Source: Streptomyces sp. 7-21 (GTDB lineage: Bacteria; Actinomycetota; Actinomycetes; Streptomycetales; Streptomycetaceae). From it: 64,000 nt of DNA. Below the pieces are notes generated by a model. The model made no database searches, had not been told where the DNA came from, and saw only the letters and a list, made by a program, of their open reading frames with translations. Positions 25,675 to 32,512 of the stretch are shown in pieces. Position 1 is the stretch's first letter. The number at the start of each line of letters is the position of its first letter. The translations under genes and the position numbers were made by a program. The stretch lies in assembly GCF_016741785.1 (NCBI RefSeq), contig NZ_JAERRL010000019.1, positions 29,756 to 93,755 of the forward strand, read 5' to 3'.

Positions 25675-26307
25675 TTGCCCAGCACCGGCGCGAAGTACGA
25701 CATCAAGCGGGACCTCCGGCAGTGCTACGCGCCGGCCAACTCCGACTGGCAGCTGGTCGAGATCCCCGCCCAGCGGTTCCTCGCCGCCGACGGGCACGGC
25801 GACCCGAACACCAGCGAGGACTACGCCCGCGTCGTCGAGGCGCTGTACTCCGTCGCCTACACGATCAAGTTCACCAGCAAGCGGGAGCTGGGACGGGACT
25901 TCGTGGTCGGGCCGCTGGAAGGGCTGTGGTGGGCCGACCGGTGGGAGGCATTCGTCGACCGCGCCAAGGACGAGTGGCACTGGCGGATGCTCATCAGCGT
26001 GCCCGAGTGGATCACCGGTGACCTGATCGAGGAATCCCGGCAGGCCGCGCTCGCCAAGAAGAAGCTCCCCGCGATCGACGGCGTCCGCCCCGTCTCCCTG
26101 CACGAAGGGCTGTGCGCGCAGCGGCTGCACGTCGGGCCGTACGACGACGAGGGCCCCAGCCTCGCCCGGCTGCACCACGAGTTCCTGCCCGCCGAGGGTC
26201 TGCGGCCGACCGGGCACCACCACGAGGTCTACCTCAGCGACCCCCGTCGCACCGCGCCCGAGCGGCTCAGAACCGTGCTCCGCCAGCCCGTCGCGGCGGC
26301 CAACTAG
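25675..26307 (+). CDS. GyrI-like small-molecule-binding protein
   Basis: A 210-residue protein of the GyrI-like (SOUL/bacterial transcription activator effector-binding) family. Typical segments are VEIPAQRFLAADGHGDPN, GRDFVVGPLEGLWW, WRMLISVPEWI and the late PTGHHHEVYLSDPRR. The preferred start is TTG 25675, behind GGGGGAAG, because the open frame upstream of it overlaps the propeller gene. Such standalone domains bind toxins or small ligands, but the ligand is unknown here. Confidence 0.8.
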   Translation: MPSTGAKYDIKRDLRQCYAPANSDWQLVEIPAQRFLAADGHGDPNTSEDYARVVEALYSVAYTIKFTSKRELGRDFVVGPLEGLWWADRWEAFVDRAKDEWHWRMLISVPEWITGDLIEESRQAALAKKKLPAIDGVRPVSLHEGLCAQRLHVGPYDDEGPSLARLHHEFLPAEGLRPTGHHHEVYLSDPRRTAPERLRTVLRQPVAAAN

Positions 26308-26327
26308 CGGCGCACACGGCGCTGGCC

Positions 26328-26441
26328 TTACACCGGTGGCCAGAGGAGATCGCTGCCGCCGTGGCCTGGCTCGCCTCCGGGCAGAGCAGCTTCGTCACGG
26401 GGGCGAACCTGTACGTCGACGGCGGTATGAACCAGATCTGA
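26328..26441 (+). pseudogene. C-terminal relic of a short-chain dehydrogenase
   Basis: The frame reads RWPEEIAAAVAWLAS then SSFVTGANLYVDGG before a TGA stop. This is the conserved C-terminal end of classical SDR enzymes (PEEIAxxVxWLAS...FVTGxxxxVDGG). Only ~37 residues survive; no cofactor or catalytic region exists upstream, where the GyrI-like gene ends at 26307. It is a decayed remnant rather than a gene. Confidence 0.8.
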
Positions 26442-26511
26442 CGGCGGTGGCGCGCGGCGCGGGGTGGCCTGCGGGACGGGTCAGGAGGACGGCGCTTCCC
26501 GGCGGGCCTGA

Positions 26512-26799
26512 CTAGAAACTGCCCCCGCCGGCGTCTCCCCCGCCGTCGAAGCCTCCCCCGCCGCCGTCGGAGCCGCCGCCGGAACCGCTGTCGGAGCCAC
26601 CGCTGTCTCCGCCGCCGCTGTCGGAGTTCCCGCCCCCGTCACCGCCGCCATCGGCGTACGAGAAGTAACCCCCGCCGCCGTTGGCCGCGCCCCGTCGGCG
26701 TCCTCCTCCCAGCTGCGCCTTGGCCACCCGCGCGATCACGACGAGCATCACGACCAGAACAAGGAGGGCGAACAGCACCGTAGCGATCACAAGCACCAT
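26512..26799 (-). CDS. Small membrane protein with Gly/Ser/Asp-rich tail
   Basis: A 95-residue protein: one strong membrane helix at residues 2-25, a short basic stretch (GGGRRRG), then a 50-residue tail made almost entirely of Gly, Ser and Asp, ending GGGSF. Similar low-complexity tails occur on exported actinobacterial proteins next to sensor or TPM-like genes. No function can be assigned. Codon use in the tail is simple-sequence like, so the tail length may vary between strains. Confidence 0.6.
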   Translation of the reverse strand: MVLVIATVLFALLVLVVMLVVIARVAKAQLGGGRRRGAANGGGGYFSYADGGGDGGGNSDSGGGDSGGSDSGSGGGSDGGGGGFDGGGDAGGGSF

Positions 26800-26856
26800 G
26801 GCCTTGCCTGCCTCTCCGTCTCCCCCGGGTGTTCCCCCGTGCGCGCCCCGGCGCCG

Positions 26857-27027
26857 TCAGTCCCGGCTTCCGCCGCCCAGGCCGCCGCTGACAAGACTGG
26901 TCAGGACACCGCCCGCGCCGCGGCTCCTGCGGCGCCGGTCGACGCGCGGCGCCCGCAGCACCAGCGACACCAGCACCGACACGGCCAGCAGCAGCACCAG
27001 CCACGTCGCCGGAGATTCCCCGCCCAT
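26857..27027 (-). CDS. Predicted 56-residue membrane protein
   Basis: A short frame starting ATG 27027 and ending TGA 26857-26859. It opens MGGESPATW, followed by a hydrophobic helix of about 15 residues (LVLLLAVSVLVSLVL), then a strongly basic stretch RAPRVDRRRRSR and a Gly/Ser tail ending GGGSRD. An AAGGCAGGCG purine-rich stretch lies upstream. It precedes the Gly/Ser-rich gene on the same strand and may share its transcript. Helix plus positive-inside flank supports a real peptide, but there is no family evidence. Confidence 0.45.
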   Translation of the reverse strand: MGGESPATWLVLLLAVSVLVSLVLRAPRVDRRRRSRGAGGVLTSLVSGGLGGGSRD

Positions 27028-27276
27028 CGCCCCGCCTGCCTTCTCCTCGCTGTCCCGGATCCTTCCCTCCTCGCCTGCCCGCTTCCCGCCGTCCTAACAT
27101 CACGGTCTCGCATCGACCAGAGCACGGCACGCATACGTCAGCGCCGCCACGCTGCCGTTACCAGCGCCACGGCGACCAGCCCGCCGGCCACCACCGGGGG
27201 TGACTGAACGGCCGGTGGGGGGTTAACCCCACCACCGATACGCCGGATAGACGGATGGGCCGCCGCCGCCCGGGCC

Positions 27277-27945
27277 GTGACCATGGACGGCATGGCGGAG
27301 ACGATGACACTCAGCGGCACCACGGCAGCGGTGATGACGGCAGGCGCGGGCCGGGCGGCCCGGCGCCCGGGGCAGTTCGGCCGCGAGGTGGGCTACCTGC
27401 TGGCCGGTCTGCCCCTGGGAACCGCGGCCTTCACGCTCGGCATCACCGGGTTCACGCTCGGCGTGAGCACCCTGGTGATCTGGATCGGCTTTTTCGTGCT
27501 GGCGTGGGCGCTGTCGGTGGCGCGCTACCTCGCCCGCGTCGAGGCCGCGCAGGTGGCGTACGTCACCGGCCGCCCGCTGCCGCCGCGCGAGCCGCGCACC
27601 GGCTCGGGCCCGCTGGCGCTGCTCCGGGACGCGCAGGCGTGGCGGGATCTGGTGCACAGCGTCCTGGCGTTCCCGCTGCGGGTGGTGACGTTCAGCCTCA
27701 CGGTGGCGTGGCTGGCCGGCGGCGCCGGGGAACTGCTGTACGGCGTGTGGTCGTGGGCGCTGCCCGAGGGTGACGTGAACGGGCTGTTCGAGCTGATCAC
27801 CGGCAACGACTCCCGTTTCCTGGACATCCTGTTCCACACCGCGACCGGCGCCGTCCTGCTGGCCACCGCGAAGCCCGTCATCCGGGGCCTGGTCACCACC
27901 CAGGCCGGTCTGGCCCGCGTGCTGCTGCGCTCCGAGCCCCGCTGA
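27277..27945 (+). CDS. Stand-alone sensor-domain membrane protein
   Basis: A 222-residue membrane protein resembling the putative sensor domain found N-terminal to actinobacterial histidine kinases. Two paired hydrophobic segments near 40-85 are followed by a YLARVEAAQVAYVTGRPLPPRE loop, a second pair of helices near 125-160, and a late helix. No kinase, HAMP or output domain follows, so it is the sensor part alone. Three candidate starts (GTG 27277, ATG 27283, ATG 27292) lie within 15 bases. It may be a transporter-like or decoy relative. Confidence 0.65.
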   Translation: MTMDGMAETMTLSGTTAAVMTAGAGRAARRPGQFGREVGYLLAGLPLGTAAFTLGITGFTLGVSTLVIWIGFFVLAWALSVARYLARVEAAQVAYVTGRPLPPREPRTGSGPLALLRDAQAWRDLVHSVLAFPLRVVTFSLTVAWLAGGAGELLYGVWSWALPEGDVNGLFELITGNDSRFLDILFHTATGAVLLATAKPVIRGLVTTQAGLARVLLRSEPR

Positions 27946-28019
27946 GCCGCCGCGCCGGTACGGTGGTCGCCGGGACCGACGCAACGACCGAGCGCACGCG
28001 GAAGGCAGGGCAGCCGGGC

Positions 28020-28250
28020 ATGTCGCGGATCACGCCGGAGCAGGCGGCGAAGCTGGAGTGGATCAGGGCCGAGGTGGAGGACGGCAGCGACGAGCACTGC
28101 TTTGAAGTCGCCGCCGGAGAAGGCGACCTGATCCACATCCGGCAGACCGACGAGCCGGAGAAGATCGTCACCACCACGCGCGCCAAGTGGCAGGCGTTCG
28201 TCCTGGGCGTGCAGAACAACGAGTTCGACCACTTCGTCGAGGACGCCTGA
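28020..28250 (+). CDS. DUF397-like small acidic protein
   Basis: A 76-residue acidic protein. The block DLIHIRQTDEPEKIVTTTR followed by KWQAFVLGVQNNEFD matches the DUF397 pattern (IxxRxSxxPx...Txx.WxAFxxGVxxGEFD), with a longer N-terminal helix RITPEQAAKLEWIRAEV. It stands alone, without an adjacent XRE regulator, 4 kb from the tandem DUF397 pair. It converges with mqnP and shares a hairpin over the stop codons. Confidence 0.78.
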   Translation: MSRITPEQAAKLEWIRAEVEDGSDEHCFEVAAGEGDLIHIRQTDEPEKIVTTTRAKWQAFVLGVQNNEFDHFVEDA

Positions 28251-28270
28251 GCGTCCCCGCCGCCGCTCAG
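28247..28270. terminator. Hairpin over convergent stop codons
   Basis: CTGAGCG and CGCTCAG pair across a ten-base loop between the DUF397-like gene and mqnP. Both stop codons fall inside the arms, the same arrangement as the csoR/lipoprotein hairpin. The stem is only 7 bp. Confidence 0.4.
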
Positions 28271-29190
28271 ACGCCCAGGCCCCGCACGGCGAGGTCGGCG
28301 AGGGCGAAGACGAACAGGCTGATGCCGACGAAGCCGTTGACCGTGAAGAAGGCCCGGTTGAGGCGGGACAGGTCCGTGGGACGTACCAGGGAGTGCTCGT
28401 AGACGAACGCCCCGGCGACCACGGCCAGGCCCAGCCACAGCAGCACGCCGCCACCGGTGGCCACCGCGAACCAGACGAACAGCCCCATCGTGACGGCGTG
28501 GCAGGCCCGCGCCCCGTACAGCGCGCCCGCGACGCCGAAGCGCGCCGGCACGGACCGGACGCCGTTGCGGCGGTCCGACTCCACGTCCTGGCAGGCGTAG
28601 ATCAGGTCGAAGCCGCCGATCCACAGCCCCACGGCCAGGCCCAGCAGCACGGCGTCCCAGGACCACTCCCCGGTCACCGCCAGCCAGCCGCCGACCGGGC
28701 CCATGGCCTGCGCCAGCCCGAGAATGGCGTGCGGGAAGTCCGTGAACCGCTTGCCATAGGGGTAGACGACCATCGGCACCACCGCCACCGGCGCCAGGGC
28801 CAGGCACAGCGGGTTCAGCAGCGCGGCGCAGCCGAGGAAGACGGCGAGGGCGACCAGCGCGCCGGTCCAGGCGGTGCGCACGGACACCGCGCCGGTGACG
28901 AGTTCGCGCTGGGCGGTGCGCGGGTTACGGGCGTCGATCTCGCGGTCGATGATGCGGTTCGCGGCCATCGCGAACGTGCGCAGCCCGACCATGGCGAGGG
29001 TGACGAGCAGCAGCGTCCACCAGTCGACAACGCCCCCGCCCGCTTCCCCCTCGCCGTCGCCGTCGAGGAACATCGCGGTCAGCGTGGCGATGTACGCGAA
29101 CGGCAGGGCGAAGACCGAGTGCTCGATCATCACCAGCCGGAGGAACGCCTTGACCGGGCCAGGGCTGGGTTCGGCCGCCGCTACCGTCAC
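28267..29190 (-). CDS. mqnP: UbiA-type prenyltransferase MqnP (futalosine menaquinone pathway)
   Basis: A 307-residue integral membrane prenyltransferase. Both aspartate-rich motifs of the UbiA family are present: NRIIDREID at 78-86 and DVESD at 202-206. About eight hydrophobic segments are visible. It attaches a polyprenyl chain to dihydroxy-6-naphthoate in the futalosine route to menaquinone. GTG 29190 overlaps the mqnL stop by four bases (GTGA), so it is translated with the UbiD-family decarboxylase, as pathway logic requires. Confidence 0.9.
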   Translation of the reverse strand: MTVAAAEPSPGPVKAFLRLVMIEHSVFALPFAYIATLTAMFLDGDGEGEAGGGVVDWWTLLLVTLAMVGLRTFAMAANRIIDREIDARNPRTAQRELVTGAVSVRTAWTGALVALAVFLGCAALLNPLCLALAPVAVVPMVVYPYGKRFTDFPHAILGLAQAMGPVGGWLAVTGEWSWDAVLLGLAVGLWIGGFDLIYACQDVESDRRNGVRSVPARFGVAGALYGARACHAVTMGLFVWFAVATGGGVLLWLGLAVVAGAFVYEHSLVRPTDLSRLNRAFFTVNGFVGISLFVFALADLAVRGLGV

Positions 29191-30638
29191 AAGCCGTACT
29201 CCTTCCATCTGCGGGTGACACGTGCGGCGACGTCCGGATCGGAGACGATCATCTCCGGCCAGCCGCCGTCGCGGGTGTAGCCCTCCTCGGGCCACTTCGC
29301 GGTCGCGTCGATGCCCGCCTTGCCGCCCCAGAACTGCTGGTACGAGGCGTGGTCGAGGTGATCGACCGGGCCTTCGGTGAGCAGCACGTCGCGGGAGTAG
29401 TCGACGTTGCCCAGCGCGCGCCAGGCGACCTCGTGCAGGTCGTGCACGTCACAGTCGGCGTCCACGATGATCACCAGCTTCGTCAGCGACATCATGTGGG
29501 CGCCCCAGACCGCGGACATGACCTTCTGCGCGTGCTTGGGGTACTTCTTGTCGATGGAGATGATCGCGCAGTTGTGGAAACCGCCCGCCTCGGGCAGGTG
29601 GTAGTCCACGATGTCGGGCACGATGATCTTCAGCAGCGGCAGGAAGAACCGCTCCGTCGCCCGCCCCAGCGGCCCGTCCTCGGTCGGCGGGCGGCCCACG
29701 ACGATCGACTGGAACAGCGGCTTCTTCCGCATCGTGACGCAGTCGATCGTCAGCGCCGGGAACGGCTCCTGCGGCGTGTAGAAGCCGGTGTGGTCGCCGA
29801 ACGGCCCCTCCGGCAGCATCCGCCCCGGCTCCAGCCAGCCCTCCAGGACGACCTCGGCGTGCGCCGGGACCTGGAGCGGCACGGTCAGGCAGTCCACCAG
29901 CTCCACGCGCTTGCCCTGGAGGAAACCGGCGAAGAGGTACTCGTCGATGTCGCCGGGCAGCGGCGCGGTCGAGGCGTAGGTGACGGCCGGGGGGCAGCCG
30001 AACGCGATCGCCACCGGCAGCCGCTCGCCGCGCCGCGCCGCGACCTGGTAGTGGTTGCGGCTGTCCTTGTGGATCTGCCAGTGCATGCCGATGGTGCGCC
30101 GGTCGTGCCGCTGCAACCGGTACAGGCCGAGGTTGCGCACGCCGGTCTCGGGGTCCTTGGTGTGGGTCAGGCCGAGGTTGAAGAACGAGCCGCCGTCGCG
30201 GGGCCAGGTGAACAGCGCCGGAAGCCGCTCCAGATCGACGTCGTCACCCTTGATGACGACCTCCTGCACCGGCGCGTTCTTCACCTTCTTGGGCGGCACG
30301 TGCGTCATCGAGGCGAGCTTGCCGAACGCCTCGCGGACGCCGACGAAGCCGTGCGGCAGCTCGGGCTTGAGCAGGCCCGCGATCTTGTCGCCGATCTCGT
30401 CGAAGGAGGACAGGCCGAGCGCCTTCAGCAGCCGGCGGTCGGTGCCGTAGACGTTCATCGCCAGCGGCAGGTCGGACCCCTTGACGTTCTCGAACAGGAG
30501 CGCCGGACCGCCCGCCTTGTTCACCCGGTCCGTGATTTCGCCCACTTCCAGGTGCGGATCGACCTCCGCAGTCACCCGCTTGAGGTCTCCGTCGCGCTCG
30601 AGGGCCTTCAGCAGGGAACGGAGGTCGTCGTACGCCAT
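29187..30638 (-). CDS. mqnL: UbiD-family decarboxylase MqnL
   Basis: A 483-residue menaquinone-pathway decarboxylase of the UbiD family, which uses prenylated FMN to remove the carboxyl group of the prenylated 1,4-dihydroxy-6-naphthoate precursor. Typical blocks: ITDRVNKAGGPALLFENV, the RDGGSFFNLG metal/cofactor region, EVVLEGWLEPG, PEGPFGDHTGFY and a late VDADCDVHDLHEVAWR. It is coupled to mqnP downstream. The UbiX-type flavin prenyltransferase (MqnM) needed for its cofactor is not within this window. Confidence 0.9.
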   Translation of the reverse strand: MAYDDLRSLLKALERDGDLKRVTAEVDPHLEVGEITDRVNKAGGPALLFENVKGSDLPLAMNVYGTDRRLLKALGLSSFDEIGDKIAGLLKPELPHGFVGVREAFGKLASMTHVPPKKVKNAPVQEVVIKGDDVDLERLPALFTWPRDGGSFFNLGLTHTKDPETGVRNLGLYRLQRHDRRTIGMHWQIHKDSRNHYQVAARRGERLPVAIAFGCPPAVTYASTAPLPGDIDEYLFAGFLQGKRVELVDCLTVPLQVPAHAEVVLEGWLEPGRMLPEGPFGDHTGFYTPQEPFPALTIDCVTMRKKPLFQSIVVGRPPTEDGPLGRATERFFLPLLKIIVPDIVDYHLPEAGGFHNCAIISIDKKYPKHAQKVMSAVWGAHMMSLTKLVIIVDADCDVHDLHEVAWRALGNVDYSRDVLLTEGPVDHLDHASYQQFWGGKAGIDATAKWPEEGYTRDGGWPEMIVSDPDVAARVTRRWKEYGL

Positions 30639-30727
30639 ACGCCCCAGTATTCCGGAACCATTACCCTGGGCCGTGTCAGGGGGCCATCATGCGCGGCCCG
30701 GCCCACAACCACCTGGGGGAACTACCG

Positions 30728-31162
30728 ATGCTCAGGGTGCTGCTGTTCCTGGTCCCGATCGCGCTGGCCGTCTACGCCCTCGTGGATTGCATCAGCTCCA
30801 AGGACGAAGAAGTCAAGCATCTGCCGAAGCTCGTCTGGATCCTGCTGATCGTCGTCGCGTGGCTCATCGGGCCGCTGGCCTGGATCGCCGTGGGGCGTGA
30901 CCGGGCGTTCCCGTGGCGCGTCGCCACCGCGGGCGGGCCCGGCGGGCGCGGCCGGGGAGGCTGGGTCGCGCCGGATGACAACCCCGAGTTCCTGCGCTCG
31001 CTGGAGCGGCAGCGCCGCGAGGAGGAGCGGCGGCGCCGGGCCGCGGAGCCGGACGCCGGTGACGGTTCCGGCGCCGGCCAGCCGGACGAGGAGCTGCCGC
31101 AGCGCGACGGCCGCGACGGCGACGAGGGGGCCGGTCCCGCGGACCCGCCGGCCAAGAGCTGA
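30728..31162 (+). CDS. PLDc_N-type small membrane protein
   Basis: A 144-residue protein. Two membrane helices (about 2-19 and 36-56) surround VDCISSKDEEVKHLPKLVW, the pattern of the phospholipase D/nuclease N-terminal (PLDc_N) membrane domain common in actinobacteria. The rest is a charged, Arg/Glu-rich cytoplasmic tail with a likely coiled segment (ERQRREEERRRR). ATG 30728 follows GGGGGAA. Its role is unknown. It is divergent from mqnL and ends at a strong terminator. Confidence 0.82.
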   Translation: MLRVLLFLVPIALAVYALVDCISSKDEEVKHLPKLVWILLIVVAWLIGPLAWIAVGRDRAFPWRVATAGGPGGRGRGGWVAPDDNPEFLRSLERQRREEERRRRAAEPDAGDGSGAGQPDEELPQRDGRDGDEGAGPADPPAKS

Positions 31163-31168
31163 TCCTCC

Positions 31169-31189
31169 GGCCCCCGCCCGGCGGGGGCC
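31169..31189 (+). terminator. Hairpin terminator after PLDc_N gene
   Basis: GGCCCCCGC and GCGGGGGCC form a perfect 9-bp stem with a three-base loop, starting seven bases after the stop codon. A C/T-rich stretch follows. Confidence 0.75.
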
Positions 31190-31220
31190 TGCCCCTTTAC
31201 CGGCCTGCTGCTGCTTCCCG

Positions 31221-31270
31221 CTCCTTCGCGCTTCTTCGAGTTTCTTCGAGTTTCTTCGCGCTTCTTCCCG
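31221..31270. repeat. 10-bp pyrimidine-rich tandem repeat
   Basis: Five head-to-tail 10-base units: ctccttcgcg, cttcttcgag, tttcttcgag, tttcttcgcg, cttcttcccg. The period is close to one helical turn. The array is intergenic, between two terminators of convergent genes. It is non-coding on either strand as far as can be seen. Confidence 0.75.
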
Positions 31271-31319
31271 TTGTCCCCGTTTCCGGGTCCCGGGTTCTTC
31301 CCGGTGCTGCGGATCGCCG

Positions 31320-31352
31320 GTGCCCCGCCGGGCGCGGCGTCCGGCGGGGCAC
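31320..31352 (-). terminator. Hairpin terminator after ccsB
   Basis: GTGCCCCGCCG and CGGCGGGGCAC make an 11-bp perfect stem with an 11-base loop, 27 bases beyond the ccsB stop on the minus strand. Confidence 0.75.
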
Positions 31353-31378
31353 GGGAGCGGTGCGGGGCGGGTTACGGC

Positions 31379-32512
31379 TCAGACGCCGCCGTAGGAGTGC
31401 AGGCCCTCGAAGAAGATGTTCACGAAGTAGTAGTTGAAGATCCAGCACGCGAACGCGGCGATCGCCAGGTAGGCCGCCTTGCGGCCCTTCCACCCGGCCG
31501 TGGACCGGGCGTGGAGGTAGGCGGCGTAGAACACCCAGGTGATGAACGACCACACCTCCTTGGGGTCCCAGCCCCAGTAGCGGCCCCACGCCGACTCCGC
31601 CCAGATGGCGCCCGCGATGATCGTGAAGGTCCACAGCGGGAAGACCGCCGCGTTGATCCGGTAGGCAAACTTGTCGAGCGACACCGACGACGGCAGCCGC
31701 TCCAGCACCGACGAGGCGAGCTTCCCGGGCTGGCGGCCGGCCGCCAGCTTCGTCTCGTGCCGGTCGCGCAGCAGGTACAGCACGGTGGCGACCGCGCCGA
31801 GGTAGAACAGCGCGCCGACCGTGATCGCCAGCGAGACGTGGATGTACAGCCAGTAGGAGTCGAGCGCCGGAACCAGCTGCGTGCTGTCGTTGTAGAGCAC
31901 GGTCACGGCCAGGCCCAGGTCGAGCAGGACCGTGGTGACCAGCGGCAGGCCCAGCCAGCGGACGTTCTTCTTCGCCAGCAGGAAGCCGAGGTACCCGGCG
32001 ACCACGACCATCGAGAAGGTGGTCGAGAACTCGTACATGTTGGCCCACGGCGCCCGCCCCACGGCGATGGCGCGGACCAGGACACAGCCCGCGTGCAGCA
32101 GGAACGCCAGCACCGTCAGCGAGACAGCGATCCGGCCGTACATGTCGCCGCGCTCGTCGCCGCCCGCGGCCCCCGGCCCGTCGGGCACCTCGGGGCGGCC
32201 GGCCGGGCCGGAGCGGGTGACGACCTTCGGCCCCGACCGCTGGCGCGGGCGCTCCAGCACGGCCGTTGTGCCGCCGCTGCGCACGGTCACGGCGGGCGCA
32301 GCGGCGGCGGCCTCGTCGCCCGCTGCGGGCTCCGTGCCGGTCTCTTCCCTGCCGAGCGCCGCCGAGGTGCGGGCGACCTTGCTGCGGCTGCCGAGGACCC
32401 ACTCGGCGATGTGGGCGAGGAACGCCAGCGCGTAGACCGCCATCGCCGAGTAGATGAGCATGTTGCTCGCGTCGGCGAGGTTCTCGTTGGCGGCGAGAGT
32501 CACGAGATTCAT
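31379..32512 (-). CDS. ccsB: Cytochrome c biogenesis protein CcsB (heme handling)
   Basis: A 377-residue polytopic membrane protein of the system II cytochrome c synthetase. The N-terminal helix is followed by a ~90-residue Ala/Gly/Arg-rich loop and about seven more helices. The tryptophan-rich heme motif WGRYWGWDPKEVW lies near residue 315, and conserved His residues sit in flanking helices. With ResB it exports heme and attaches it to apocytochrome c outside the membrane. Its ATG overlaps the resB stop (ATGA). Last gene of the resA-ccdA-resB-ccsB operon. Confidence 0.93.
   Translation of the reverse strand: MNLVTLAANENLADASNMLIYSAMAVYALAFLAHIAEWVLGSRSKVARTSAALGREETGTEPAAGDEAAAAAPAVTVRSGGTTAVLERPRQRSGPKVVTRSGPAGRPEVPDGPGAAGGDERGDMYGRIAVSLTVLAFLLHAGCVLVRAIAVGRAPWANMYEFSTTFSMVVVAGYLGFLLAKKNVRWLGLPLVTTVLLDLGLAVTVLYNDSTQLVPALDSYWLYIHVSLAITVGALFYLGAVATVLYLLRDRHETKLAAGRQPGKLASSVLERLPSSVSLDKFAYRINAAVFPLWTFTIIAGAIWAESAWGRYWGWDPKEVWSFITWVFYAAYLHARSTAGWKGRKAAYLAIAAFACWIFNYYFVNIFFEGLHSYGGV

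Noticed and set aside
27138..27276. Short minus-strand frame ending VALVTAAWRR
   Set aside because: Only a fragmentary hydrophobic stretch without a credible start or ribosome site.
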